Shown here piece by piece: positions 34,217 to 44,866 of a DNA stretch of 64,000 nt. The DNA is from Diphasiastrum complanatum (taxonomy: Eukaryota > Streptophyta > Lycopodiopsida > Lycopodiales > Lycopodiaceae). Within the stretch, counting starts at the first letter, position 1. Every line of letters begins with the position of its first letter. The stretch is from NCBI GenBank assembly GCA_029204225.1, contig CM055104.1, positions 24,133,285-24,197,284 on the forward strand, read 5' to 3'. A program made the position numbers and the translations under genes. The notes below the pieces were generated by a model, which ran no database searches, was not told the DNA's origin, and saw only the letters and a program-made list of their open reading frames with translations.

Positions 34217-34969
34217 GTGGTTGCACAAGTGGGAAGAGTTGATTTGAAACAAGCACCCACCGATGAAGGTTGGCATGTCCGTAAGGCAGCTTACCATTTT
34301 ACTAACTTTGCTGACAGGTGGTGGCGCAAGTTGCTGAAATCACAACAAGCCCCATTCACTTGGGTTGACTTCAAGTGCAGTTTTCGGGCACAGTTCACTC
34401 CTCCACATGAGCATGTGCGTGTGACGGATGCTTGGTTCATACATTGTCAGAGGCAGCACATGGTGCAGGAATATGTTGATCAGTATAGAGAGGTGTTGAT
34501 CAAGAAACCAGAGGAGATTCCCGAGTGGCTGGTAGTCCACAAGTTCATATTTGGTCTTCGTGGTCAAGTGCAGTCTCTCTTAGGTTTTTGTAAGTTCTAC
34601 CAACGGTTCATTAGGAACTACTCCTGGTTAGCTGCTCCTTTGACAGACCAGTTACGGGGGTTTAACACTGTGGTTGTTTGGGATGCTGAAGCACAACATA
34701 GTTTTGACCACTTGAAGGAGGCTGTGGCCACAGCTCCAGTGCTCAAGATTGTTGATCCCAGCAAGCCTTTTGACCTAGAGACGGATGCAAGTGGCATTGC
34801 CGTAGGTGCAATGTTAAATCAAGAGAGTAGACATGTTGCCTTTGAAAGTAAGAAATTGACGCCAGCACAGCAGAGATATCCCACGCACGAGCAGGAGCTG
34901 TATGCGATCATACATGCGCTGAAGGTGTGGCGACAATACCTATATGGTGCCAAATTTTGTGTATACTGA
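34217..34969 (+). pseudogene. Gypsy H gag fused in frame to RNase H
   Basis: 250 open codons. Residues 1-115 are retrotransposon gag (FTNFADRWWRKLLKSQQAPF, VQEYVDQYREVLIKKPEEIP). At GLRGQVQSLLGFCKFYQRF the frame passes without a break into the RT connection and RNase H (PFDLETDASGIAVGAML with catalytic Asp, THEQELYAIIHALKVWRQYL with Glu). An internal deletion therefore removed zinc knuckle, protease and RT without shifting the frame. Confidence 0.85.
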
Positions 34970-36390
34970 CCATCATATTTTGAAGTATTTTTGCACTCAG
35001 CCAGATTTGAGAGGCCGCCAAGCTCGGTGGGCCGAGCTGATGCAGGAATTTTATTTGGAAATTTGCTTCCAAAGAGGGAAGGAAAATGTGGTTGTCGATG
35101 CACTATTTCGGATACTGCATCAGATGAGCTTTATTGTAGTTAACAATGACCTCATGGAGGAGATCAAGAAGGCTCAACAAGACAATCCACATTGTCAGCG
35201 TGTGTGGCCTGAGGCGCGCTAGGTTATTGATCATGCGGAAGAGTCAGCTGAGGTTGTCGCTCCCGTAGAGACACACACTGGGACATATTTAACATACACC
35301 ATGAAGGAAGGTATGTTATTGAGAAATGGAAAAGTTTTTGTGCGAGACTTGAAGGATCTTCGTCGTAGGATTCTTCATGAATGCCATGATAGTCCCTGCG
35401 CAGGGCACCCGGGTATTGATAGGACTACTGAGTTAGTCAGACGGCATTATTTTTGGCCATGATTGCAGCGAGACATCAGGGAGTACGTCCAGCATTGCAC
35501 GGCTTGTCAAGTGAACAAGGCCGAGAGAGTAAGTCTTCCGAGCTTGTTCCACCCTTTAGAGATACCTACAGGAAGGTGGGAAAGCATCTCTATGGACTTT
35601 ATTGTTGGTCTACCCAAGACGCAGAAGGGATTTAATTCCATTATGGTAGTGGTAGACAGGTTCTCTAAGATGGCTCACTTCATCGCAACGACCATGAAGG
35701 TCACAGCTCCGTAAGTTGCTGAGTTGTTTATCCAGAATATAGTCAGGTTACATGGTCTTCCTAGGTCCATTGTCTCTGACATGGATCCCAAGTTTATGGG
35801 AAATTTCTGGACTGAGGTGTTCGCCAAGCTGGGGACATAGTTGCGGATGAGAAGTCCTGAGCATCCTCAGACAGATAGAGTGAACCAGATCTTAGAGGAT
35901 ATGCTTAGAGCATATGGTAGTGGTACGCAAACAGACTGGGTAAAGCATTTACCACTATTGGAGTTTGTGTATAATGATAACAGACATGCGTCCACTGGAT
36001 TGAGTCCATCTGAGCTCAATTATGGTTTTAGGCCATTGAGTCCTGCTACCATAGGCATTCCACAGAAGGTACCTAGCGCTGCAGAGTTTTTGACTTAGAT
36101 GCAGTAGAGGCTAGAGATGGCACGGGATAACTTGTCCAGGGCTATGTTCAGGGCAGAGAGTTATGCTCGTGAGAACCGTACCTACAGGGAATTTGAGGTA
36201 GGAGATTGGGTATACTTACTAGTTCCTCCGAAGTTGAAGGTGCTATGCATAGGAAGGTGTGCCAAGATATCTCCTAGGTTTTGTGGACCATGGTCGATTA
36301 TCGAGAAGGTTAGTGGTGTGGCTTATAAGCTACAGCTACTTGTGGGATGCAAAGTGCATCCAGTGTTTCATGTTAGCAAACTCAAGCAAT
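34970..36390 (+). pseudogene. Gypsy H RNase H end and integrase
   Basis: ILKYFCTQPDLRGRQARWAE (RNase H end), CHDSPCAGHPGIDRTTELVR and VQHCTACQVNKAE (zinc-binding HHCC), SISMDFIVGLPKTQKGFNSI (Asp), RSIVSDMDPKFM (Asp). Where the catalytic Glu should follow (G-Q-T-E-R-V-N), only TDRVNQILEDM remains, so a small in-frame deletion removed it. HPVFHVSKLKQ marks the end. Stops at several points. Confidence 0.85.
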
Positions 36391-36970
36391 GTAAAGACAC
36401 ATACTTGTCTCTTCTTTTCATTCCCTTGCGTAATCCTTCCATGACCCATGTGAGGACGCTATGGTATGGTACACTCTCTGGGTCACATCCTCCACGTAAC
36501 CTCTTGATCCGTTCGATGTAATCAAGCAAGGATTCATTCTTCTTATCCATGCAAATATGTCCTAGTTGCAGGAAGGGATCGGAAAAGAAGTGGATGGTCT
36601 TGAATTGAGTGATGAATTCGGCTTGTAAGATATTCCAATCATCTCGTTTGTTCTACTCCAGATTGAAATACCAATCCTTCGCAGTGTTGGTTAGGCATAG
36701 ATTGAATTATCTTAACAGCTCTTGCGGGCTGTCGTCTCCATAGGCTCTACACGCCTAAGTGTAGATCTGCAAGAATCGTCGCGAATCTCTCTTTTCATCA
36801 AACCTTGGAAGGTCGTTCCGGACGACATGAGGTACAAAGGGCCTTGGATTGTCCATCAGTGGTGGATCCACGTCAATGTTTTCGTGGTGTATTTCTATGG
36901 GTACGTTGATAAATTCCTCAAGATCAGGAGGATCCAGAGTCAATAATCTCCAACCGGATCTGAGATGCAT
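36368..36970 (-). pseudogene. Gypsy I gag fragment
   Basis: Minus-strand frames read PRPFVPHVVRNDLPRFDEKR and RRFLQIYT, then after breaks NESLLDYIERIKRLRGGCDP, the Gly/Cys-containing region of capsid. It lies downstream of the TGGCGCC primer site at 37690. It meets Gypsy H tail to tail. Confidence 0.65.
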
Positions 36971-37702
36971 ACACCGAAACGGAAGGTGAGATTATTTTTG
37001 GTCTTTTTAGTTGTCATTTTCTCAGATATTTTTGTAGATCTTTTCTATATCTGGGTGATAAAAAAATAGATCGAAATGGAAATCAAACCGAAATGAAATC
37101 GAACTCAGATCAAGATCAGATCGGGATCTAAAGAAAGATCAAATGGATGAAAAGATAAGAAATTGCAAATCCAAAAGACAATCGGAGAAAATCAAAAAGT
37201 GCAGATGGGTTCTGATGGTCAGTCACTCAGAAAAAAAATTAAACTTTCTCTGATGGCAAGTAGTAGGCAAGGGCGAGTAATAGCTAATTACTCGCCAGGC
37301 TACATGTGTACTATAAATGATGATCAGAACACACTCTGAAGTGGGTGAGAAAAGTGGAGCAGTTGGTGAGTAATAGCCGCCTGATGGGAGTTCTGGCCTA
37401 GCAGAGGGCTCTATGTAGAGGGCAAGTGAAGTTACTGTGAAAATCTCGAGATTTTGAGGTCGACGAGTAATAATCACAAGAGGCGAGTAACACACATTAC
37501 TTGCCGAGTTGACTAATGATACATCTGGGTCTGCTCTGCTCTCTAGAAACTGGCAAGTAATAAAAATAACAGAAACTCAAAAAAATCCATTAGGACGAGT
37601 AATAAACTTGTCAAAAAGAAAGAAAAGAGCAAAAAAATGCAAACAAAATGTCCATTCCTAGATCTGCTTAGCACTGTCTCCCCGGAAATGGCGCCAAAAA
37701 AA
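36971..37702 (-). other. Gypsy I leader and primer binding site
   Basis: TGGCGCCATTTCCGGGGA on the minus strand (37696 downward) resembles the TGGCGCCGTTGCCGG primer site of Athila/Tat-type plant Gypsy elements. The leader to gag has no coding frame. The word GGCGAGTAAT/GCAAGTAATA recurs in it. Confidence 0.65.
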
Positions 37703-38781
37703 TGTTGTACCCTTTTTGTGCCTCCCTAATCGGTCGGATCTAGAGGAAGCAAGGAAATGGGAATGGGGATCTAAGCCTAATAAGGGTGTCAAGCTTAGTT
37801 TATGATCTAAAAGTGGAATGTCTTAGATCTTGGGGTTTCTTCATCTTCTTCTTCTCTTCTTTTTGGTCTTTTCTTTGGTGGTTTGGATCCTTTCTTGGAT
37901 CTTGGTTGGCTTATCTAGGCATCCTTTAGATCTTCTCCTCAAGAGGTTGATCTTCTCAAGGGAGGTGAACAATGAACGAAAGCCTACCTTCTGGATCTTA
38001 ATGATCACTCCAAAACGTATTTCTAACGCCTATTTTTCTTGAGTGTGAATTTTATGGATTAATTTTGAACCTAGTGGATGAATGCAAGTGCTAATGATCA
38101 TTCTTGATTGTGATAGATTGATTAACAAAAACAAAACATGCATTCAACATTCACAAGAATCACACACAAGAAAAATAGGAGGGCTTTGCAAACAAGCAAG
38201 AATGGAAGGAAGAGATACTCTCTCTCTCTCTCAATCTCTATTCTTCTCCATGAAAAGTGATCACAAAATGGTGTCACATGCCCTTATATAGACAAACCTA
38301 GGATTAGCGTTTTTGGTTCACCCATAACCATGTGCCATAAGAACTTGACTTTACAAAGTTTAACAATTCCAAATTCCAATTTAACTACTTGGGTCCTTTT
38401 TCACTTTATGCCCATTAGAGCGTTGATCTACCTCTAATTCTCGCGCCAAAGGCTTACGAGTACAATGCACCTTCTATGGGTGTCTGACATTACATTCCAG
38501 GTAGATTTAGTTTGTTTGCCGACTCGGCCATGCTTTTGTTCTCGTCGCCGTAAAATATGGTGGTGAGGTGCTAGGCTTTGTTTCTGCTTGTTGGTCGGTC
38601 CGCTACTAGTCGACTTCTCTGGTGTTGGCGCTCCCGATGAATCTAGATTCTAGAGCTCCTTTATTTGTGATTTGTTGGCGCTTTGTTGTAATTTGCTGGC
38701 TCGACTCCGCTACTTGATATTGTTTATGCTCTTTTGATAGCTGGAATCGGTTAGAAGAATCTTAATAGGAATCTTATAACA
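37703..38781 (-). repeat. Gypsy I 5' LTR
   Basis: Minus-strand LTR of 1079 bp, TGTTATAAGATTCC...GGTACAACA. TATATAAGGG at 38281-38290 is a likely TATA region, followed by a CT-repeat leader (38219-38232). The first 135 bp recur at 33035-33169. Confidence 0.75.
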
Positions 38782-39239
38782 AACATAAAAAAAAAAATGT
38801 AATGCCTCTTCAAGTCAAGGCAAAAGGGACAAATCTCACAAGAAGTGCTTGGTTGTGAAAAGTATGTCCCTATGCAAGAAAGTGCTTCAAGGAAGAAGCA
38901 CACAAATGCTCTTATGGAAATGGTAAGGAAAGCAATAACTTCATCAATGGAGATGATGAGAGGTGTGCTTAACACTGTTGGTTGCTAATAGTTCCTTACA
39001 TCATAGCAAAATGATAGTGGCACTAGTTGTGATCATACTAGTCTTGAAGAGTGTTACAATTTTTCTAAATTTTATAATAACGATTCCAAAAAAGTAATTT
39101 TCCAACAAACAATGTCTCAGATTCTAATAAATATGTAGATTGTATGATCCTCTTATGAGTAGAAACAATAGACTTGATGAGGGTGATCTTTGCAAGTCGA
39201 GAGGTGGTGGTACTTTGGTAGAGTCCAATATTTGTTGAC
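38782..39239. other. Unassigned, possible Copia relic
   Basis: No clear domain. It lies directly upstream of Copia J and may be its decayed integrase-linker part. Confidence 0.35.
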
Positions 39240-40100
39240 ATTGTAAATGATAATTATGTTGAATCATTACGACGTAAGTCAATTCCTACACCTATTAATA
39301 GAAGGTCAGAATAGCAAGATTTCTTCAAGCCTTACTTATGATCCAACAATTGAATTAAGCTTGTTTCGATTACTTCTATTGTTCAAGAAGAGGTATCTCT
39401 TTCCCTTCAAAAATGCTACCAAAAGTGGGGAATGGTGTGAAGTAATGGAAAAAGGTGATGAACCTCTTTGGAATGACCAACATTTGGATATTATCTCTCT
39501 TCATCAACACAAGGAGGTCAATTTTTGTGAAAGGATCTACAAGCATGGCAACATCAATAAGTTGGTGGAAGAAGACTACATGGAGCAACTCAAGGCACAC
39601 TTTGTTCAAAACAAGGAATATCTAGTTTTGACAACATGATGAAGGTCTAGAAGGACTCAAGAGGGCAGCAAGGGGCTACGTTTACTCCCATCTACACCCT
39701 TTCTACTTCAAGTTTGATAGAGATCATGCCATCTTTCTTTTGCTTTATGGTGATGAAATTATATTCACTTTACATAGTGACCTACAATTTGATAAGATCT
39801 GGTATGTTCTTGGTCAAAAGCTTAAGATGGAAAATCATGATATGACAAGGATTGGGATGTGTAAAAATTGATTATTGCTTGTGCTTTTGGTAGTCAAGTC
39901 ATACAATATTCTTGCAGGAAATTCAACCATGTTGATCCAAAATGATGTTGTTCGAAATAAAATCTATGACATGTTGTGGTCATATTTTGATAATGTGGAT
40001 CATATGTACATTGACTTGTCATCATGTCTGTACAGCTTGATAGAATAAGAAGGTCTATAGGAACTTGGCAAGTTTCACAAGTGGAGATTTAATATGATAA
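39240..40100 (+). pseudogene. Copia element J, ancient RT relic
   Basis: SGEWCEVMEKGDEPLWNDQH and KAHFVQNKEY track the Copia RT start (EW..AM..E...L.N, KARLVAKG). After a stop, HAIFLLLYGDEIIFTLHSDL tracks the YVDD box, here YGDE. Heavily decayed. Confidence 0.55.
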
Positions 40101-40531
40101 AATAATATACTTAATATTGGAATGGTTTTTCCCACCTTGTTGAGTTTAGAGAGCATATAGTACGAAACTTAATTTTTAAATAAAAATGAACAACGAACAA
40201 TGAGCCTTGATAATCATAAGCAAAGATGCAAGCCACATTCCGAAACGCGATTTGGGATTTGCCATTAGAGTTTTCCTTAACTTTTTTTTTTCTTGAAATT
40301 TTTTTGGTGCCAATATGGGTATCAAATGAAAGGTTTTTTTGAGAGCAGTTCATTTATCTAGTTTGCCAAGATTTTCAAGACCAATGTCGTCCAGTTTTGG
40401 GCCATTAAGTGAATTTCTATATAGTAGGGTATTCAATCAAATCTATATATTGTGTGAAATGAAATGATGCGCACTTTACTGAACAACATCAAATTTGACA
40501 ATGGTTATGCAGCATAGCAAACCATTGAAAC

Positions 40532-40534
<3 letters not shown>

Positions 40535-40616
<82 letters not shown>
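40535..40616 (+). repeat. (TC)41 microsatellite
   Basis: Perfect 82-bp TC array. No LINE coding sequence beside it. Confidence 0.95.
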
Positions 40617-40620
<4 letters not shown>

Positions 40621-40792
40621 TAGAATGTGATAATTACCATACCGTAGTAAACCATTCTAAAAGAAACCATATCAAAACACAAACCAACAAGACACAATGT
40701 AAAAACGTGACAATATGTCGGGCTCAAGGCCATAAAAAAGTACAATGATGTTTGATAAACAATGTCCCATAAACATTGTACACACAGTACAA

Positions 40793-41560
40793 CTAACACT
40801 CATCCTCTAACTCAAAGTGCAAGTTATCTTTGTGGAACTGCCAAATAGGGAGTCTGCAGATGACGTTGAGGGTGTCATGCATTGTGAGCCCTACCTCTGC
40901 CTCTGCCTCTACCACTACCTCTGCTTCTTCCACTGTCTCCGCCTTTGCCTCTGCCTCCACCCTGTCCCCTGCCTCTCCCTCTCCCTCTTGCCCCCTCCTG
41001 GCTGGCTCCAACTGCTCATCCTCTGCTGCTCCCTCTAGGTCGCCCTCTCAACTGTGATCTCATACCATGGGAAGGCCCTACAAAATCAGGGTCGAGCTAG
41101 CCCTCAGTTGCCTATGATACAAACAATGCCCCCAACCCACTCCCGCCCTGGAACCTCTAGGTCGCCCTCTACGGCCAGGTGCATGAATGGTTGGCTCCTC
41201 CTGGCTAAATGTTGTGTGTCCCTCACGCTCACCCTCATCCTCTGCCTATCCGTCCTCCATCCACTCCTCCTCATAACTAGGCCCAAACACCTCTCCACCC
41301 CCCAACAACTCATCATCTGCCTCCCTCTCTCCCGGTGTCGAGCTTTACAAAGTGATGAAAATTGTACCTCACGAACCCATGGAAGTGCGACCATGTCAAG
41401 GATGAGAAGATCAATGCAATGTGCAGCAGACGGGGTCCACACAATACCACGGTGCTCCCTCATCACCGTCTCTCCCATCTGTCAACAGTTCATAGCGTTG
41501 TCTGTGAAATCTTGAACAACGTGATCAGCCCCAATCCTCCTGCACAACATCTCTGACTGC
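40793..41560 (-). pseudogene. hAT-type transposase C-terminal part with AT-hook-like tail
   Basis: Minus-strand reading gives VVQDFTDNAMNC (Asp of the second hAT block), then EHRGIVWTPSAAHCIDLLIL and DMVALPWVREVQF, the T-P-C-A-A-H-C-x-D-L block. The tail, across frameshifts, is acidic (FGPSYEEEWMED), then has GRRGRPRGSRA and a second RGRPRGSSRG, both AT-hook-like, and a Gly/Arg-rich end. An in-frame TGA follows TDNAMNC. It is a relic; no terminal repeats found. Confidence 0.7.
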
Positions 41561-41919
41561 AGGACTCATGAAGAGCTATGGTCTGCGAACCAACCAAATA
41601 GCTCACATTTCAAAGAATTTGTTAATAAATGGATAAAAGGAGCTAAGATTCCGTATAGCATTGATAGGCTTCCCAAGTTAAGGGTAGTAGCCAAACGATT
41701 GATCAAAAGTAGATATATGAGATGTGACGAAGACTATGAAGATCCAATTGCCAGGTCCTCGACATATCGTCAAGCAAACAAGCGCATGAGAAGGAACAAA
41801 AGGAACAAACAGATGATGCAAGCAGATGTACTGAACATTAAATGTAGAAAAGGCACCCGTCATGAAGATCAATAACAGCATCAGCAAGTACAGGAGGAGC
41901 TTTGAGAATGAAGTGCAAC

Positions 41920-42240
41920 AATTAGAACTTCAAAGATAAAACAGACCCCGAAGAATCCCAACACGATTTAATGAATCTGGATGGCTTGCCGATGCAAGTA
42001 AAAATTTTCTGAAACCTCGAACCATAGAAGAAGCCACGAAGAGTAAGTCGAGAAACAAATGGGAGCAAGCAATATATGAGAAGTATCATTTCATTGTAAT
42101 ACATAGACTATAGTCGAGCTACCACAGGAAGGGAACGTGCTGGCAACAAGTGGGTCTTTGAAATCAGGTGCTCTGCAAAGGAGGAAATCGAAAGATTCAA
42201 AGTAAGGTTGGTAGCCACAATTCATACACAAGTGATATTC
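41920..42240 (+). pseudogene. Copia element K, RT start relic
   Basis: NFLKPRTIEEATKSKSRNKW and EQAIYEKYHF, then after a frame break GNKWVFEIRCSAKEEIERFK and VRLVAT. These follow the Copia linker and RT start (P-x-T-x-E-E-A...W..A...E; K-W-V-F-K-x-K; F-K-A-R-L-V-A). Confidence 0.65.
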
Positions 42241-42339
42241 GTCAGACCAACGCTGCTTAAATTTCACATTTTCAGCTCTCTGAAATTTTTTGTTCGAGGC
42301 GTAATCTCAACATGCTTCTCTCTTTCTAAAAGCACTGCC

Positions 42340-42500
42340 TTAAAAGGGCTACCCTGTCAAGAGCTGCTGCCCTAAAAGCGAGGCCCTGCTCTGTCTTTCT
42401 AAACACGCTGTCTTTATTATGTTGCCATATCCGAAGAAGATTGTTGCCCTAATGTGCTGCCCTATCAGGGGGAGATTGCTGCCCTATGATCTATCAGAAG
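42340..42500. repeat. Cluster of TGCCCTA words
   Basis: CTGCCTTAAAA, CTGCCCTAAAAG, TTGCCCTAATG, CTGCCCTATCAG and CTGCCCTATGATC occur irregularly within about 150 bp. Function unknown. Confidence 0.45.
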
Positions 42501-43114
42501 GCCAAATTATGCAACGTAATTTAGCCCCCGAGAAGGCCTAAATATGCAGCCAACGTAGTACCAACATTGGAGAGCTACCCTTTAAAGGCTATTGGACGTC
42601 CATGAAAAAGCTAAAGATATTCAAGCTCGAAGGTTCTTATACCAATCAGGAAAACAGCCCTTTCAAACCGGTGTGCCTTAAATCTATCCTCTTCACAAAT
42701 GCGCACTGCACAGTAGCTATATTCCTTCAGGGCTATACAGAGCATGAAAGACACCTAGTAACGTATACTGTGTCCCTGAGCTACGAAATCATTTTGATCA
42801 CGTAGAGGAAATACTTGAGGGGACTTCAGGTTATTTGAAATGAACAAACTTATCAAACCGGCATAAATCAACGTTCTTAAAAGTGATACTGGCTTTGATT
42901 AAACTTAGAAACATTGCCCTAGAAACACGAAGTTCCAATGGAGCACATTAATCAGAATAGCGTACTTCGAAAGATAATCAAACAGTTTAAAGAAAAGAAG
43001 ATAAATTTGTTTCATTCTCTACAGACTTAACCATAATTTTCGGACTATTTTTGTGATCCCAAAGAGAAACCCCAAGGGCAAGTAGAAGAAATTTCATCTA
43101 GGTAGATCACCTAC

Positions 43115-43296
43115 CTTGAGCTAGCATAATGGAAAAGCTTCCCTGTGCTTGAAAATATTATTGCTGCAACTTGGGCATCACAGAGTACTGACAACTCATG
43201 CGCTTTCTTCAGTAACCCGCTCTTTCGTTTTGAGAAGGTCACCTGCCGACTTGTTGCGTTATCGATTCTCTTTATTTCTATCTTTCCGCGTCCCAT
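43115..43296 (-). CDS. MIKC-type MADS-box gene, first coding exon
   Basis: ATG at 43296. The exon encodes the 60-residue MADS domain: [20 protein letters not shown] start, [35 protein letters not shown] end. It stops at a consensus donor, CAAG|GTAGGT, with the intron starting at 43114. A 182-nt first exon is usual for plant MIKC genes. The MADS domain binds CArG boxes as a dimer in the nucleus. Differences from the common pattern are Lys for the second Arg in SKRR, Gln for Glu in DAEV, and Ala for Leu in VALIIF. No later exon (I, K or C region) is recognisable downstream; it may lie beyond a long intron or be lost. Upstream, TTTGCAG at about 43338 could be the acceptor of a 5' UTR intron. Confidence 0.85.
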
Positions 43297-44640
43297 AGAT
43301 CACAATTTTCTTTCCCTGTTGCTTATAGACTCAATCTGCAAAGATTAAAGAAAGTATTTTTCACTTTCAATAATTCTGTAATAGAAGATTGCAGAACTGA
43401 ACCAGCACCTTCAGTATTGAGAAGCCTCACAATAAATAAGCAATCGGCCGGCTACGTTGAATGTCAAGCTTCCAACCGGCGAGACAGAAGCGGCCTCGTA
43501 TTAAGTTCCTGATCCGCCTTTCCAAGTCTCAATAAAAAACCGCTTCATGAAGAAATCAATGCAACTTCATTTTCTTATAGCCTAGCTTCAATTGGTTTGT
43601 TCTGTCATAATAGTTTTTCAAAAGATGAATATCCTTTCAAGTTTCAAGATTGATCGTGTAAGCTTCACGTTTCCCAGCCTTAATTATGATGCGGTCACAA
43701 TCTAAGTGACTTTCGGTGGGTTCCTTGGAATCCGGTAGGCATCTTCTGAAAGATAGTATCCAAAATTCAAATTAGATAAACTTCAAAGCACGATTCATAT
43801 AGGAGGGAAATTCTTGCCCTTCCACATCCCCAAGTGATCGAAGGCTTCGCTCAGGTATCTAGATTCTGATTTTTGTGTTTCAAAATTCAGGAATCAGCCT
43901 CCTTGTCCCCGCATTCTCGCGATTCACACCCTCCCAATTTCCAAAGTCCAGCTCCAGCCACGCCTCAAGGCAGCCACAGATCCTCAGGAATGAGGATCGT
44001 TGAAAACTAATGGCTCCAGAGTCCAAGAACATCGAATGGCAGTGGCATACTCATCATTTATGATTCATTTGAGATGTCGCGTTGCAAATTGCGTACGCCG
44101 TATATATGTACGGGACGTTCTGACTTTCACTGCTATACGTAATAATCATAATACGAAGTACAGTAAGACTCTACGATATGAAAGATGTCCCAAAGCAAAG
44201 CACACTGATGGACGGGGACACGTGGCCATTGATGAGCAGTGGAGAGATGAACGTGTTGACGTAAGATCGGATGACACTTGTCAATTATACTAAACAATAT
44301 ATTTAGCCTGCTTTCCAGCTGCTAAATAAGTTATCGCATAGGAGGAGGAGATAGGGCTCGTATATGCGAGACGGGGGTATCTCCTCCTGTACATTGTGAG
44401 GGATACCGTAGACGAAGAAGAAGATGTTCGACTGAGGGGGGGGGGGGGGGGGTGTGCATAGATCGATGAAGAAAGGTGCTAAATGGGTAAAGTTAGGAGC
44501 AGGTAATAACGGCAATTACTTTCTAAAAGTGGACGCACCCTCTCATCAGTCCGCGTCTCCGTTCATTGTCAGGAACAATCGGCATAGTCCAACGACAGTA
44601 ACCACCTCAATACTTCTGCCACTTACTTTGAACCACTAAA
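43297..44640 (-). promoter_or_regulatory. Upstream region of the MADS-box exon
   Basis: Non-coding by inspection. It contains a pyrimidine tract with TTTGCAG (acceptor-like), a TATATATAC word near 44100, a nested inverted repeat at 44343-44388 and a 17-G run at 44436-44452. I cannot place the transcription start. Confidence 0.35.
44343..44388. repeat. Nested inverted repeat
   Basis: AGGAGGAGATA (44343-44353) pairs with TATCTCCTCCT (44378-44388), and inside it CTCG (44357-44360) pairs with CGAG (44367-44370). Confidence 0.75.
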
Positions 44641-44856
44641 GTCCGACAATCAACTTAAATATTATTAACAAATCGCTCGTCATGGTTAACAGTTACCACC
44701 ACCAAATTAGCTTGAATTTTTAAGGACGAAAAGTTTTAGCTTTTAGGACAGACGTTGACAAAAAAGAAGTTTTTAAAGAGAAAAATATATACATGAATCA
44801 AAAATGAGAAGAAAATCACGCAGTGCCCAAGAAAACAGGAATGTACTAGATAAAGG

Positions 44857-44866
44857 CCATTATTGG
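44857..44866. promoter_or_regulatory. CArG box
   Basis: CCATTATTGG fits CC(A/T)6GG, the site of MADS-domain dimers, about 1.56 kb upstream of the MADS-box ATG. It could serve auto-regulation, but one 10-mer in AT-rich DNA may be chance. Confidence 0.3.

Larger units (their letters stand above)
33864..36390 (+). mobile_element. Gypsy element H, internal region only
   Basis: Gag starts at ATG 33864 (MVDDKVDISSSPVEVMKTPP). The order is gag, RNase H, integrase; protease and most of RT are absent. No LTRs of its own were recognised. It lies between the 3' LTR start and the gag of the opposite-strand element I. Confidence 0.8.

Noticed and set aside
34819-35103. Antisense frame opposite the Gypsy H RNase H
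   Set aside because: Shadow of the real RNase H reading on the plus strand.
42240-43114. Possible second exon of the MADS-box gene
   Set aside because: No I- or K-domain reading with splice sites was found on the minus strand.
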